Source: Jackrogersella multiformis (lineage: Eukaryota; Ascomycota; Sordariomycetes; Xylariales; Hypoxylaceae). Taken from it: DNA of 64,000 bases. Below are positions 44,298 through 60,000 of the stretch, piece by piece. The DNA lies in NCBI GenBank assembly GCA_902806575.1, contig CADCXD010000018.1, positions 248,001 to 312,000 of the forward strand, in the 5' to 3' direction. The first letter of the stretch is position 1. Every line of letters starts with the position of its first letter. The translations under genes were made by a program, and so were the position numbers. The notes below the pieces were generated by a model. That model made no database searches and had not been told where the DNA came from. It saw nothing but the letters and a program-made list of their open reading frames with translations.

Positions 44298-47228
44298 TTA
44301 AGGGCTAGCGCACATGTCCGCGCCAGGCGTGGCTGTTCCTCTGGAGGACGACATACTGTAAGGTGCCTGGGAAACAGATTAGCCCAATCGTTCCGTTCTC
44401 TTTTAGCTGGGGGTGAAGTGTCGCTTACCAGGACCTGCTTTGCATTACAAATTCTCCAGGATAGGTTCCTCACGTTGCCGTCAGCAGGGACCACGGACGG
44501 TGTGAACTCGATACCGAAAGTCTGGTGGATGGCGTAGACCAATCGTTTGGCATACTTGCCGTCTCGTTCTACGTGGCTTCCGAATGGTTCTGCCGGCGTG
44601 CTGGGCGCGATTTCGGGATCTCGGTCGAGGCAGTTCTGCACGACGGGCAAGAGGGCCGACTCGACAGCCTCCTGGGTGGTGGTCCCGCTGTCTGCTTCGA
44701 TCTCGTCGTAGTTAAAGCGGTTGATATGTATCTCAAACGGTTGCGAGATCGACATGACATTGTGATTCCCATCGTGGTGGTAGCGGAATTCAAAGACACC
44801 CTGTGTCCACCACAACTTGTCTCCGGAAAATTCCATCTCGCCGCTTACGAGGCTGATATCACCATTATCAGAGTCTTGGACGGGTTGATCCCACGTCAGG
44901 ACACCCCTGTCGGCTGTGGTAGACTGGAATTGGCCAGGCACGGTCGGGATCCATCGTCCGAGAGACGAGAGCCCGGTGATGTCACGAGAACTATTGTCAG
45001 CTACCATATACAGACCGATCCAATCCTTTTTCCCGCGGTTCGCCGGCGCTCTCCACTTGACCTTGATCGGGGCACCGTATTCGAAGATCATCGTCTTCAG
45101 CTCGTTCGGGAACCGTCCGGCAGTGCCTTCCTTGCCACTAGCTCTTTCGGACAAGGCAGAGAATCCGGACGCTTCGCCCTCCACACTCATAGAGTAGTGC
45201 TTGGGATCAAACCCGGCGAGATCAGGCGAAAGCTTAGTCAAGGTGAGGCGGGCGGGATACTTGTTGAAGAGCGCCGTGGTATCTCTCACGATTGTAGAGA
45301 CACCGGCCGCCAACTTGGGGCGCGCCGAATCCAAGAAATCTTCGACGAAATGAGACGTTTCATCCATGACCTTGTTCACGCTTGATTGCCACTCCGCGAC
45401 GGGAGGGGGGAGAGAACGTTTGATGAATTTCGTCAAGCCGGCTTCGCGTCTGAGGCTGCGACCGTAGATCTTCTGCATGTGCGGCTTTTCGACGAATTGG
45501 AGGAATCCGACAGTGAGAAGATGGCTCAATATAGCCAAGATAAATATAGACCTGCTCCATGTGATGATGGCGGCACCCCACAAGCCAGCAGTGCCGAGCA
45601 CCCTCTCCGGGTTGTTCAGAAAGCGGTAGATCGACGTGTAGGTGAGCTTCGCATCCTGGTCGAAGAAGAAATCGCCGAAAAACCAACCGAATTCTCCGAG
45701 GGAGTCATAGATGCTCACAGCAGTCCATATCTGAAGGGCGATGAAGCTGGTACCGATGACGTGCCGAAGCATGACGAACCCGTAGTTCCAGTCAACTGGG
45801 GCAGAGTACATCTTCCAGCAGGCACCAGCGAAAGTGGCATAGCACAGGGTTTGGGTGATGTGGTAATATCCCTTCCACTGCCGCCAGCCCTCCTCCGGAG
45901 TCTCCCCAACCTTCAGAAAGTGGCGGGTCCATGCCTTGCTGCTTGACTGCCGCGTGAGGATTACACCTAGCCCGACAGAGTACCAGATTCGAAACACGAA
46001 TGCGAGTCCCCAGAAGAGGAATTGGTGCAAGGTCGTCTGCGGCGTGACAAATGCCAGAATCGCGACAAGTGACATATGAACAAAGGTAGAGTAATCTACG
46101 GTTCGGAACAAGTCGATATTCTTGATACCTATCAAGTTGTGTATTCGAGGTCTGAAGGGTACCTCACTCTTGCGAGTAGGAGGATCGTACGTCTTCTGGA
46201 TGTGAGGGTTCTCTACGAGGACCAAGAAGGCGAGCTGGGCAGCATGGGCCGCGATAGAGATGAAGAGGACAGAATAGCTTGCCGCAAGCGCGGAGATGCC
46301 ATAGTACCCGGCGTAACCAATCGAGTACATGGGATGCGGAGCCATCTCGAATACGCCGTCGAAGGTCAACTCCTGGTCGACCAAGTAGAAAAAGTCGCCC
46401 CAGTACCAAGCATAATCCTTCACGACTCGATGAGCGTCGAGTTTAACCCATAGGTTGAAGCCTATGGCTAACCAACCAAAGACCCATCGAGCAACCATGA
46501 TGTAGGTAGATTCATCAACAGGACGGTGGGCGCAAGCGATCGCAAACAGGCAGTACGAGACGAAGTCGCACATGAGAATGAGATCTACCAGTCGCCTGAA
46601 GACCAGCCAGGTGTTGTACTCGACGGGGGCTTTCTCAAATTCATAATCCTCGGGGATCTTGATCTCCAACTCACGCTTCAGAAGCTTATACAACCATGGT
46701 CGTGGGTTCTTACCACTCGAGGGGTTCTCGAAGAGCTTCCATTTCCTAGCCCATGCAACCAGCTTGTTATCGTTTGATTGCAATCGCAGGAGGATGCCGA
46801 TGCCAAGGTTGTAAGATGCTCGCCAGAAGAGGAAAGTGATTGCAAATGCCGGTCTCTTCATAGAATCTGGTAGGAAATAGAGGGCTAGAATGTGTGCAGC
46901 CAGAACGGCGAGGACAATTGCGTCCGATAGGTTCTTTGGTTCCCTGGGATCGAGCAACTGAGACACCATGTCATGGGTAGTAGGAACGGTGAAAACTAAT
47001 AAGGGAAATCATATGTTAGTTTTCTAGTATAATTTTACGTATTACCTTCTTTTACTTACCTGTTCCATCTGGTGTACGGCCATATGTTTTTCTTGTCTTT
47101 GGCGATGTCACGATCTCCTCAACAACGGTATCATCATCATCACTGCCCGCATCTGTTGACACATTTCTGCGGCGTAGCTCACCAGCATCGGCGGCGGCGG
47201 CGGCAGCAGAATCAACGTCTGTACTCAT
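44298..47228 (-). CDS. CHO2: Phosphatidylethanolamine N-methyltransferase CHO2
   Basis: Three exons: 47228-47060, 46995-44429 and 44366-44298, giving 934 residues. Introns are 64 and 62 nt; the last exon restores the conserved C-terminus VLAPYSMSSSRGTATP. CHO2 sits in the ER membrane and makes the first methyl transfer from S-adenosylmethionine to phosphatidylethanolamine on the way to phosphatidylcholine. Two tandem PEMT-type modules are visible: about 248-325 (YWGDFFYLVDQELTFDGVFE ... APHPMYSIGYAGYYG) and about 488-565 (WFFGDFFFDQDAKLTYTSIY ... NNPERVLGTAGLWG), each followed by a VENPHIQK/VEKPHMQK motif. About ten hydrophobic segments are present. The N-terminal 56 residues have an Ala run and an acidic stretch encoded by the first exon. 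The gene lies within about 1 kb of the AT-rich block. Confidence 0.96.
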
Positions 47229-48199
47229 CGTACTATTGTACTAGACGTCTCCCACGCACAAGATAGGTCTAATAAATTAGTGTTCACCAGCGTTGGGTAT
47301 TGGACCTCGTCGACTTGCAGCCATAAAAGAAAAAAGAAAAAGAAAAAAAGAGGAAATGTAACGGATTGGTGACTTGGTGACCTGGTGACGCGAATGAGTT
47401 GGCAACGAAAACGGTGAAGGATGAAAGTGGTAGTAGGGTGGACAAGAATTTTATTTTGGACGAATACTTGGCGAGTACCGATATGCAGGTGGGTGTCGAC
47501 GGGGACGATGGAGACGATGGAGACGACGAAGATGAAAGTAGACTATTCGATTGGACCGAGAACCTTGAAAACGTTCCACGTGAGGTGCATTTACCTAAGT
47601 ACCGAGTATGTGTTTGCGACGTCACTATGGCTTCAGACCCGATCGATTTTGAGGCGATTTTCCTGTTTTGGGATGTTGCAAACGATTTTCGAATATTTCG
47701 AATAGGTATTTTGAATTTTTTGAATATTTCGAATGACACACAAATTCAATCCCAATCTTGTCCCATGTGAATTGGTATCGATAATTCGTCGCTTCTCCTT
47801 CGTTTTAAGGCTGAAGGATCACCTCTAAAAGTACGTCACATGCAAGGAAAAATGCAGATGGACAGGTACGCACCGCACCTTCTGGAATGCAGGTATCCAG
47901 CTATGCAGGTTCACCGTTCCAGGTTGTCCTGCACCAGCACCACCTCGCTTATTTTAATCGACCAGACGATAAGAAAAATGTCACCAGTTGATAAAGGTCT
48001 CAGGCAGTCACGTCGGTTGCAAAGAGACAAGATTCGACGAGGGGTTGAATCCGAATAAGGAAAGCGGTATGGTATTAGGTATGTATTTGTAACACGAAAC
48101 ATGCCGTACCTACCTATCGGAAGAGGGGAATTCCATCGGTTCTCACGCCGTACTTACATCTTACATTTAAAGGTTATAAGTTTTATATGGACCTTGTTT
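47229..48199. other. CHO2 upstream region and border of the AT-rich block
   Basis: It contains the CHO2 promoter. A 123-codon frame at 47399-47770 encodes GDDGDDGDDEDE-like low-complexity sequence and has no family; I do not call it a gene. A CACGTG E-box-like site lies at 47578-47583. Base composition is normal until about 48.16 kb and then falls abruptly. Confidence 0.5.
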
Positions 48200-51010
48200 T
48201 TCGATAAATTAAACATAGCGTATTTATCGCTTTTTCTTAAGCTCGATTTAATTTATTATTATTACGTGTTTAAAATATAATATTTATATAAAAATTATAT
48301 AAAAGTAAATATATTTAATTTAAATATTATTATTTTTAAACTTTAAAAAATAAAATTTATTTTCGATTTATTTAACGATATATATATAATAAAATAAAAA
48401 ATAATTATAATGTAAAAAAGGTAAAATAAATTATATTATAACATTTATAAATTGTTTTTTTTTAATTTTACCGTTTTTTATAATTTATTTATAAGTTAAA
48501 TAATTAAAGTAATTTAATTTAAACGAGATTATAAACGAGGATATAAGTTTTATTTATAACGTTATATTTTAATTTAATTTAATATTTAATAATTTAAAAT
48601 TATAATATTTATTTTTACTTTTTAATTAAAAAAAAAAGCTTAAAAATCTTTTCTTTTAATTTTATTTATCGAAATATTTAATAAATAACCGGGTAATTTA
48701 ATTTAATATATTTTTTATTATAAACTTAATTAAGCGATTTTATAACTTTATAATATTAAAAGAACGAGTACGTTACTTTTTTTAAAAATATATTATAAAA
48801 ATTAAAAAACTTTACGGTATTTATTTATGGTATTTTATTACCTTTAAAAAATAATTATTTTCTTTTTATTTATTATATTTAAAACGTAAAAAAAATTAAA
48901 AGGGATAAAAAAGAAATACTTTTAATTATTCGGTTTTTTAATAATAATAAATATTATTAAATAAATAATAAATTAATTTTTTTAAACGTTAAAAAACTTA
49001 TTTTAAATTTTTTATAAATCCTTAAAAAGTTAATTTTTTATTAATATTTATAATAATTATACGTTTTATTAAGTTTAAAAATAATTAATTATTCTTATTA
49101 TTATAATCCTTTAAAGCCGTATAAAAGTATATATAAATTATATAAATATTTAAATTTTATTAAACTTTTAAAATAAAAATGCCTTATTTAATTAAAGTTA
49201 AGATTTAAATTTTATTAAAATTAAAAGGTAAATATTTATAAATTTTATAATATTATAATAATAAATTATTTTATTTTAATTTAAAGCGATTTTAAAGGCC
49301 TTATATTTATCGGAATATATTAAATTATTATATAAATATATTATATTATAAATAATTAAAAATTATTTATATTAAATATAATAAAAAAGTGTAAATATTT
49401 AATTTTATAATATATATTTTATAATAAAATTTATACTTTTTTTTCGATAATATTTAATTAAGGTTTATATCGTTTATTATTTTATACGTTATAAAGAATT
49501 TATTAATAAAATATATATTAAAAGGGATATTTTTTTTACGATAAATCTTTTAAGTAATAATAATAATTAAAAGTAACTTTAATAATTATATAAGATAAGA
49601 AAATTATTAATAAATAAGTTTCTTTTATTACTTTAACGGTAATAATAATAATAAAGTTAAGTTATTTAAGGACGATAATAAAGTTTATAATAATTATAAC
49701 TTTAATATAAAAGAAATCTTTATTTTTTAATTATATTAAATATTATATAATAATTTAATACGTTTTAATATTTATAATGTTTTTTTTTACCGAAAATCCT
49801 TTTTTATTATTTATATTAAAATATATAATATTTCTTTTATAATTTAAATAGTTTTTTATAATAATATTACGATTATATTTATTATATAAAAATAAATTAT
49901 ATTTTTTATCGTTTTATATATTATATATAACTTTATAAATATATTTACGTTTATATTTTCTTTTTAAATTTTATAATATAATATTAAAAGGATTTAATAT
50001 AAATATAATTAAGGTAGAATTCATATTTATAAAACGTTAATTTTTAATTAAAATTACGAGTACTTATTATTTTTTAAGTAATCTTTTCTAAGCATTTAAA
50101 TTAATTACGATTTATTAAGTTTATTTTAATATATATTTAGTTGTTTTTTTAAGCTTATTTTAATTTAATTTTCTTATTTTAAATCGTTTTTAGATTTATA
50201 ATAATTAGTTATTTATATTGTTTTAATGTTTTAATTCTTTTATTTTTTAACCGTTATAAATTAATAAAGGTTATACGTTTTTAATTTTAGTTTTTATTTA
50301 CCTTATTTATTATATCGTTATTTTTATAATTTTAAGGTATTAAAGTGATAATTTGTCCTAATTAATTTTAAGATTTTATAAAGCTTAAATTCTTTTTATA
50401 TTAATTTATTATATTATTTAAAATTTTAAGTATTAACGAGATAATTTATTTTTCCTTTTTTAAAATATTTTTTAATTTAATATTTACCTTATTAAACTAG
50501 CCTTAAAAAGCATAAAATACGGGATTTTTAAATAAAGAAAAAGGTAATATTAATATTTTTTTTTACTTTATAAATAATATTTTAAAGTGTAATAAAATGG
50601 CGGTTTTTATTATAAGTGTTTAAATATATGCGGTTATATCGCTTTATAATTGGTTTTTTAAGATTTAACTAATTTTATTATTTAAGTTATTATTAAGTTA
50701 TTTAATATTTATTTTTTATTAAGCTTATAATTAAAATCTTATAAAGGTTAAATTTTATATAATATTTTAAAAATTATTTCTTAATTTAAATTTATACGAT
50801 ATAAATAAAGAATTTTATTTAAAAAAAAGTTTAAGCTTTTTATTCGGAGGGTTAATTTATGTTAAAATATAATATTATATAAAAGTATATTAAATTTATT
50901 TTTATCGTTGCCGTTTTTTAATAAAAATTACCTAAAAAGTTAGTAAATATTTTATATAATATATATATAAAGTTTTTTTAGTTTTAATAAAAATATTATT
51001 TTATAATTAA

Positions 51011-51050
51011 TAAATTATTTTTTACTGATATAAATTATTTTTTACTGATA
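51011..51050. repeat. Perfect 20-bp tandem duplication inside the AT-rich block
   Basis: The 20-mer TAAATTATTTTTTACTGATA occurs twice without gap or mismatch. Perfect identity inside decayed DNA suggests a recent local duplication. Confidence 0.9.
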
Positions 51051-54000
51051 TAAAAAAAATAAAAGGTTATAATTTATACGGTAAATAATAATTATACTTT
51101 ATTATTAATTACTTTTTTTATAATAAAGATATATTATTATAAATATTTAAAGTTTTATTATAAAGTATAAATAAATAAAATTAAATATATAATTTGTTTA
51201 ATATTTTAAAATTTTATTTTTTATTTTTTAATATCCGTTATAAATTTAAATATAGCCTTTTTTTAAATTTTATATTTAATATAACGTTTATTATAATAAA
51301 AGATTCTTAAAATATGAAATTTAAGCTTTATTATTATATCTTTATTTATAAATTTAAGGGTATATTTAAATTTTATAATAAATATTTACGTTTAATAAAT
51401 AAACTTAAGGTAATAAATAATTTTTTAGGAAATTAAAAGATTAATAATAAGTAAATAAAGGTAATTAATAAGAAACCTTACCTTAATGTAAGATAATATC
51501 TTATATTAAAATATTAAAAAAAGCTTAAAACGAAGACTTAAAACTTTTAATATTTTTTAAAAAGTTAGCGTTAATATAACGTAATTAAAAATCTTTTTTA
51601 ATATTTTTAATTTACTTTTATTAAATCTTAATTATTATTAATTAACATTTATAAAATATTTTAAATAGTAAAATATATTTATTACGATTTCGTTATTTAA
51701 ATATTTTACTTTATTAGTAAATTTATTTATTAATAAACAATAAATATTTAAGGATAAATTTAAAAAATTAATATGTTATATAATTTTAAGATAAATAATT
51801 TTTACTTATTAATAAATAACTTAATTAGTTATTACGTAACGAAAGGATTATATTTTCGAAATATAAAAACGTAATAACGTTTATTAAAATAATAAATTTA
51901 TTAATTAATAAGTAAATAAAGTTTAAAGGATTTATTATTTTTTAAATCGGTTATACTTAAGTTTAATTATTATAATAATATTTATAATACGTTTATAAAA
52001 ATAGTTCTAAATATAAAATAATTAAAATTACAATAATTATATCTTACTTTTTTAAAAATCCTTTAAAAATAACTTATTTTTTTATTGTTAAGCTTTTTAT
52101 TTAAATTAAAAAATAATTAATATAATGTAATTTTAATATAACCGTAAAATTTAAATATTAATTTCGTATCGAATTTTTAAGATTATACCTTAACGTTAAA
52201 AAATATGGTTTTAAATAAAATTTATAATAAGTATCTTATTAATTAATAATGTTAAATAGCTTTAAAAATAATTAAAACCTTTTAGATTTAACAAAATATA
52301 ACAAAGATTTTTCTTAATTAAATACTTTTTTAAATGATTTATATATTAATTAGCTTATTTAAATTATAAAAAACCTTTTTTAAGACGATTTTAGCCGAAA
52401 AATTATAAGTTAAAAATAACCATTAACTTACCTTTTATATATATTATTTGTTTTAGGTTTTTTTTTAATATATATAAATAATTATATATTAATCTTTAAT
52501 AATATAAATAAAGGTAATAATATATTATCTTTTAATCGGTGTATTATTTTCGTTAATAACGTTTTATTTAAGGAATATAATAACGTTTATAAATAAAATG
52601 TAATATTTTGCGAAATATAATTTTAATAAATCTTATAATTATAAAGTAATAATTAAATTATTAAGAATAAGTTATTTTTGGTTTAAAAAAAATTTCTAAT
52701 TAAGTTAATCTTTAAAAAGGAAAGATAATTTATCCTTATTATTAATAATTTGCTTTAAAATTATTATAAGAGTAAATATCGTTTAAAGTATAATTTATTA
52801 ATTAGAATTATAACGTTTCGTAATAAATTATATTAATAAGTAATAATTTATATAATTTTTAAACGTAATATAAAAAAGTAGATTTAAAATATCCGTTAAT
52901 TTTATTATTAAAATATTATTAAAAATATTAAGATTTATATATGCTTAGATTTAAGTTATTCTTTTATTTTCAAATTTATATTAACTTTTTTTTTATATTT
53001 TTACTAAATATTATTTTACTTAAATAAATTATAATTTAACTTTATTTTATATTAGGTATATATTTATTTGTTTAATTAAAATATAAAGAATATAAATATT
53101 TATAATTTTTAAGATTCTTAAAAAAATTAAATTTCTTATCGTTTATAATTTTATTTATAAGTAATTATTTTATATTAATATCCTTATTAAATTTATTAAT
53201 AATATTAAGATATATAACGTTAAATATTATATTAAATTAAGTAATTTTATAAAGTTTTTAAATTTGTTTAATAAAATAATAATAAGGTTAATAAATAAGT
53301 AAAAGAATAATATAATAATAATAATTAAATTAATATAACTTAATAATTAATTATATAAAGCTATTGATTTATTTATTATAACAATTATAAACCTTAAGGT
53401 TAAATAACTATTAAGCTATAAATTTATAAAAAAGTAAAATAAATGAAAATTAATTTAATTAATCCCTTTAATATTAATATTTATATATTATAGTAAAAAG
53501 TAAAATTATTTATTTTAAGCGTTTTAATATATTATTATATATAAAGTTTTCTTTAATAATAATTTTTATAATATTAATATTCTTAAGATTTAACGTAATA
53601 ATTTAAATCTTTAATATTATATATATAAGTTTTTATATTAAATTATTTATAAATATAAGTTATTTTTTAAAATTTATATATTAAATTATATTTAAAATTG
53701 TATAATTATATTAAAATAAGATTAAATTATGTTAATATAAACGTTATTATGTTATAGTTTATAATAAAGGACGAAATATAAAAGGGGACTTTTCCGTTTA
53801 TCTTTAATTTGGTTATTAATTTTTTTTTTATATACTTTTTTTTTTAGTTTATTAAGAAATTACGTTAAGTTATATAAATAAAATAAAATTAATTAAAGGA
53901 TTATTTAAAAAGAATTATATAAAGGATAATATAAAGATCGATTTAATAATTATAAATAAAAATATTATTTATAAAAATATAAACTAATATATATGGAAAG

Positions 54001-57000
54001 ATTATTATTATTAATTTTAAAATTGGGATTAATAATTAGTTAAAATCTTTTTTAAAATTATTCTTTTACCTTTTTATTAATTAATTTAGTAATATAAATT
54101 AAGGTTTAAAAATAATTAATAATTTTGTTTATCTTAAAGAATATATGTTTTATTTAAGAATAATAATAAGGAAGTATAAATAATTACGTTTTAAAGATCT
54201 TTTCTTTTAAGGCGATTTAAAAACATATTAAAAATAATTTATAATTATATATTATATATATTAAAGCTCGATACGAGATAATTCTATTATATGAATTATA
54301 TAAATTCGTTTTATATAAATCTTATAAATGAAGTAATTATTAATTTTAAATAGTTTATTTAATTATAAGATTAATTCGATAAAGCCTTTAATATAATATT
54401 AAATTTTAAATTAAGAAGATACGTAATTAAGATGTTTTTTATTTAAGAAGGTTATTTTTTTAAATTTTAAATTAAATAATCTTTTATTACTTATACTTTT
54501 ATATCGATTTATAAGTAGTTATTTCTACGGGAGCTTATATTAACAATTATATTTTTAATTACCTCGAGTTTAAATTTAGGTTTAATATAAGTATTAAATT
54601 ATATTATAAAGTATATTATATAATAATAAAAATTAAATTAAGGTTAATATTTTATTTAAGATATAAAGCTTATTATCTTTTAAAATAAATATGGTTTAAA
54701 AGAATTTTCTTTATAATTAATAAAATTTTTAAAAGGAAAATATCTTATATTTAATTCATTATATATAAAACTTTTTTTATTATATATTCGTTAATAAAAG
54801 TTTAAATCGTAATTAAATCTTTATAAAAAAGGTTTCGGAAAACCTTAATTACTTTTTATAAATCCTTTAATATTATTTTTTATTATTTTTTATATTAAGG
54901 GAATTTTAAAAGATTATCGCGGAAAAAAAGGCTTATTTAAATTTTTAAATTTAAAATTCCATAAAAATGTTAATATAATATATATATATTAAGATAAAAA
55001 CGTTTTAAATTAATTAATATTTACCGGTATTAACGAAAACATTTTAAAAACGTAAAAAATAAATAAAGGGTTACGTATATTAAAAATTAAAAATAAATAT
55101 TTATAACCTTTTACTTTTTATGATTTTCGGGTAAAAAGTTATTTAATAAATATTAAAAACTTTTTTTACTAATTCGAGATAAATTAAGAGTTAATTTTAT
55201 AGTAATCCTTACTATTGATAAAATAAAAGAAGTTAATATAGATAAAAAAATATAAGTCTTATAATTTATTATTTAATTAAAAAAAGTAAAAAGTAATATT
55301 TTTAAATATTAAAATAAAAATTTTATAATTTAAAAAGCGTAAAAACCTTCTTTACCTTAACTGTAAGCTTAAAAAATATAAAACGTTTTATAAATATAAA
55401 ATTAAAAGAATATTAAAAAAAACGTAATAAATGTCGTAATTAAGTTTAAAAAATATATTTATAAAAAAATTAATTACTTATTTTTAAAATTATAATTAAT
55501 ACTTTTAACTTATAACTTATTAATTAACCTTTTACTTATATTTATAAAATTATATAATTAAAAATGATAAAATATATTATAAATCTTATTAACTTTATAT
55601 ATTAATATTATAAAAATTTACCGTTTAAAATTAAATATATACTCTTATAAATATAACTTAAAATTAATATATATTACTTAATATATTATATATAATAACT
55701 AATATAATAAAATCATAACCTTCGGTTAATTTTTTTTTAATTAATAAATATATAAATCGAAAAATTAAAAAGGATATTATTAATATTACTTAATATAAAA
55801 ACATCTTTTTATGGAAATAACTTATTAAAAAATAAATACTACCTTTTTATTAAGATATTATTTATATTACTTATAAAATACGTTCTTTTTAATAGTAAAA
55901 CGCCTACGCTAATTTTATATTAAAACAAAATAAAAATTCGAAATAAAAAAATATATATTAAAGTAGCGTAAAAAATAATACCTAAATAAACGTTATATTA
56001 AAAAGTTTAAAAATAAAGATTTTTATATTTATTATATATACGATTTATACTATATTTTAAAGGAAATTATTAATAATAACTTCTTAAGGATTAAAAAAAA
56101 AGCTAATAATATCGAAGATATATAATATAATAATATTTTTATCTTTAACTTTTAATTATATAAAGCTTTATAAATTATTTAACGTTAAAAGTTAAACATT
56201 ACGTTAAGATATATACTTACGAGGAAAGATATAATTATAATATAATATATATATATTATAATAAAAATTATTTTTTATATATATATTACGGTAATGTATA
56301 TTTATATAATAATATAATTATTACTTTTATTATTTAATTTACTTTATAATACTTAATTTATATAATATTAATTAATATATATATTTATTTTTAACCCCTC
56401 GATTAAAAGTAAATAAATATAACTTAAATATCTTATATTAATAAAGAAAAATAAGCTTAAATCTATTAAAAATATACGCGAAAAAAAATAACATCTTATC
56501 TTTTATTAAAAATTATAATAATATTAAAATAAAACAACATAAAACGAGAGAAATAATATATTAAATATCGGGGAATATTTAATTAATATATTAATTAATA
56601 TTAAAAACTTATAATAACAAGTAACATTAAAAAAAATCGTAAAAAGAAAGTTAAATATTAATTTAAAACCATTATAAATAAGGTTATAATTAATTTATAA
56701 AAATAAATACTTATAATAAGTATTTCTTAAAAAGTAATATCTTTTTTTAAAAAATCTAAATAATTATTTTACTAAAATATATAAAGATATATATAAAAAG
56801 GTTAAAGTTATTTTTAAAATAATATAAATTAAATTAAAATTATTTTTAAATTAAGACGCTTTTATAAATATTTATCGTTAATCTATTATATTTTTTAATT
56901 AATAATAAATTATTATAAAATCTAAACTTTTAAATTTTATTTTATATATTAATAAACTTTAAGTTTAAAATGATTATTTAACTTAGTAATTTAATTTTAT

Positions 57001-60000
57001 AAAGTTATAATTAAAAAGAGAAATTAAATTATAACTTAATATTAAAAAAAGGCAAAAATTAACTAATAAAAAGTTTAAAAATATATAAGAAAAATTTAAC
57101 GTTATTATTTACCGAAAGGATTATTTCTGGATTATCGTTTTAAGATATTTATAAAGGCTTTTAAAAATGATATTTATTATAAATAATCTATAAGAAAATT
57201 TAGAAATTACGGAAAGTAAATATTTATAAATAAATATATATCGTTTTTAGCTTTCGTTTCTTATATTAAAATCGTAACCTTTTTTAGTAATAACGCTTTT
57301 TAGGTATTTATTAATTTTATATTAATTTATAATTTAATTTTATATTTTTAAATTTATTTTTTATTTATTTTAATATAAAAACGATTATAGTAATTATCTT
57401 ATTAATATTACTTATAAAGAAATACGTATAAATAAGATTGTTAAAATTTAATTAAATTTATTATAATTATTACCTTAAAAGGCTTTTAAATTATTTAAAA
57501 TTAATTTGTTATCTTATATTACTTACTTAATTAATATTATTTAATTTTTTAATATAATCTTATTTATAAATAATATTAACTTTTTAAATATCTTAATTAA
57601 AATTAATAATATTATTTTAAATATTATTATATAAATATTTATAAGTTTAAATTAAATAATAAATATTATTATAAATAATATCTTAAAAAAATCATTATTA
57701 AAATAAAATAAATTTATTATATAATTAAAGATAATAAAATTAATTATTAAAGAATTTTTCCTAATCTTTTTACTTAACTTTTAAACCTTATTTATTTTTG
57801 CTTACATTTTAATAACATTACTTTACTTATTTTTATTACCTTTAAAATTAACGTTCGTTCTTATTTAATTGCGGTTTTAGTAAAGGTTTTTTTCTTTATT
57901 GTTTTATTTATCATTTTTTGTATTATTACTATTAATATATTAAGTATATATTTTTTCGTTTTAAGCTTTAAAATTATAATAGAGGTAAGTATTGCTTTAT
58001 TAATTATCATTCCTTTATTATTAGTAATAATGGTTACTTTTTTTATATTATTATTACTTCGAAAGATTAACTTTTTATAAATAAAAAACGCGGAATTTAT
58101 ATAATATATTAATATAATATTTAAGTTAATAATAATTACTTTAATGGTTTAATATTATGCGTTATTATAAATAAACGTAAATTTTATTTTTAATATATAT
58201 ATAATTTATAATTAACTAATTTTAACTTAATATATTATAATTATTCCCTTTAATTATATTAATTTACAATTATTTATCTTATTTTACGTAACGTTTTAAA
58301 TAATTATATATAATTTTAAATCATAATTTAATTTATAATTATAATTTTTTTTAATAATTAAGTTATTATATTAATAAAAAACGTTAATAATTTAATAAAA
58401 AATCTTTTTTATTAATTAAAAGATATAAAAAATATCGAAAATATATCGAAATTATATAAATTAAAAAACGAAAGTTTAATCTTACGTTAAGAAATCTAAA
58501 TTATATTTAAATAATTTTTGGTTATATTATTTTTATTTAAATAAATAATTTAATTCTTTTAATTTTTAATTTTTATTATTTATACTTAAGCTTTTTTTTT
58601 AATAAGATAAATTTACTAAGTTTAATACGGATATTTTAAAAAGATTTTAATTTATAAATTATTTTAAATAGCTTTAATAAAATATTATTTATTTTATTAT
58701 AATATTTTTTTATCTTTTTAAATTATAACGTAAACTTATTAATTATAACGTTTATTTATTAATATTTTGCTTTTAAAATATAAATAAAAGGGTCGAATAA
58801 TGCGTACGAAAATATAGTTATAAAAGACGTATTTTATTATATATTAAGGTTAGTAAATTATTTAATTTACGTCGCTTAAAATAAAGTTATATTAAAATTA
58901 AATATATTAAAAAAAGTAAAAAAGTTAAGAGATATTAAATTTATATTTTAAGAATAGTAATAATTTAATTTTTAATAAGGTTAAGGTAAGAATAAATTAT
59001 TAAATATAATAATAATATTTAGATTAAGTATTTTAAAAATTACCGGTTATAAAACGATTATAAATAATATATTAAAATTTAATATAATAAATAATTAATA
59101 TATATTAAAATAAAGCTTTAGGTAAAGCTTAAAATTATATATGAATATAATATTAAAAGAGGAAGTAAAAATCTTTAATTTAATTTATATTTAAATTTAT
59201 TTATCTATTAATTAAATTATTTTTATTCGATACGATAATATTAATTATTAAATAATAATTAAATTTTTCGTACGATAATTAATATTAATATATTTACTTT
59301 TAATATTAAAAGCCTTTTTTTAAATATAAAAACGATTAAATATTATTATTTTTAAATTAAAATTAATAGAATCAAGGTTTATATTAAATCTTTATAATAA
59401 TAGTTAACTATAAGTCTTAATTTATATATATATTATTAAAATTTAAAAGGCGCTTAAATTAATAAACAGCAGTTTATTAAAATTAATTATATTTACTTTT
59501 AATAAAAAGGGTAGTTTAAATTTATATTATTTAAAACCTTATTATAATATAATTAAACAAAAGTATAAATGTTATAAATAAGGAAATTAAAACTATAATT
59601 AAAATATAAAATCTTAATAATTAATTTAAAATTATACGGAAAAGATGAAATAAATTATTATATAAAAAAATTATTAAATATACCGATCTTTTTAATCTTA
59701 ATATTATTCTTATTATACGGGAAAAAATAAACAAAAAATATAAAACATTCTAACTTATATAAAATACTAATTTCCCCCTTATTATAAAAAATATTATAAA
59801 TCTTATAAATATTATTTTTATAAATACGAGGTAAAAAATATTAATTAAGTAATGTAAAAACTAATAATCTTATATATAAACTAAAAAGGGAAAATCGATA
59901 TAAATTTTTTTCGTTTTTATTAACGAAAATTAAAACGTATAAAAAGATTAATTAAATGGTTTAAAATATTTAAATTATTAAAGTTTAATTAAGCTATTTA

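Noticed and set aside
44525..45385. 286-codon plus-strand open frame
   Set aside because: Antisense to CHO2, which is certain from its conserved domains; no family match in the shadow frame.
47399..47770. 123-codon plus-strand frame upstream of CHO2
   Set aside because: GDDGDDGDDEDE low-complexity sequence, no homologous family, and it lies in the CHO2 promoter region.
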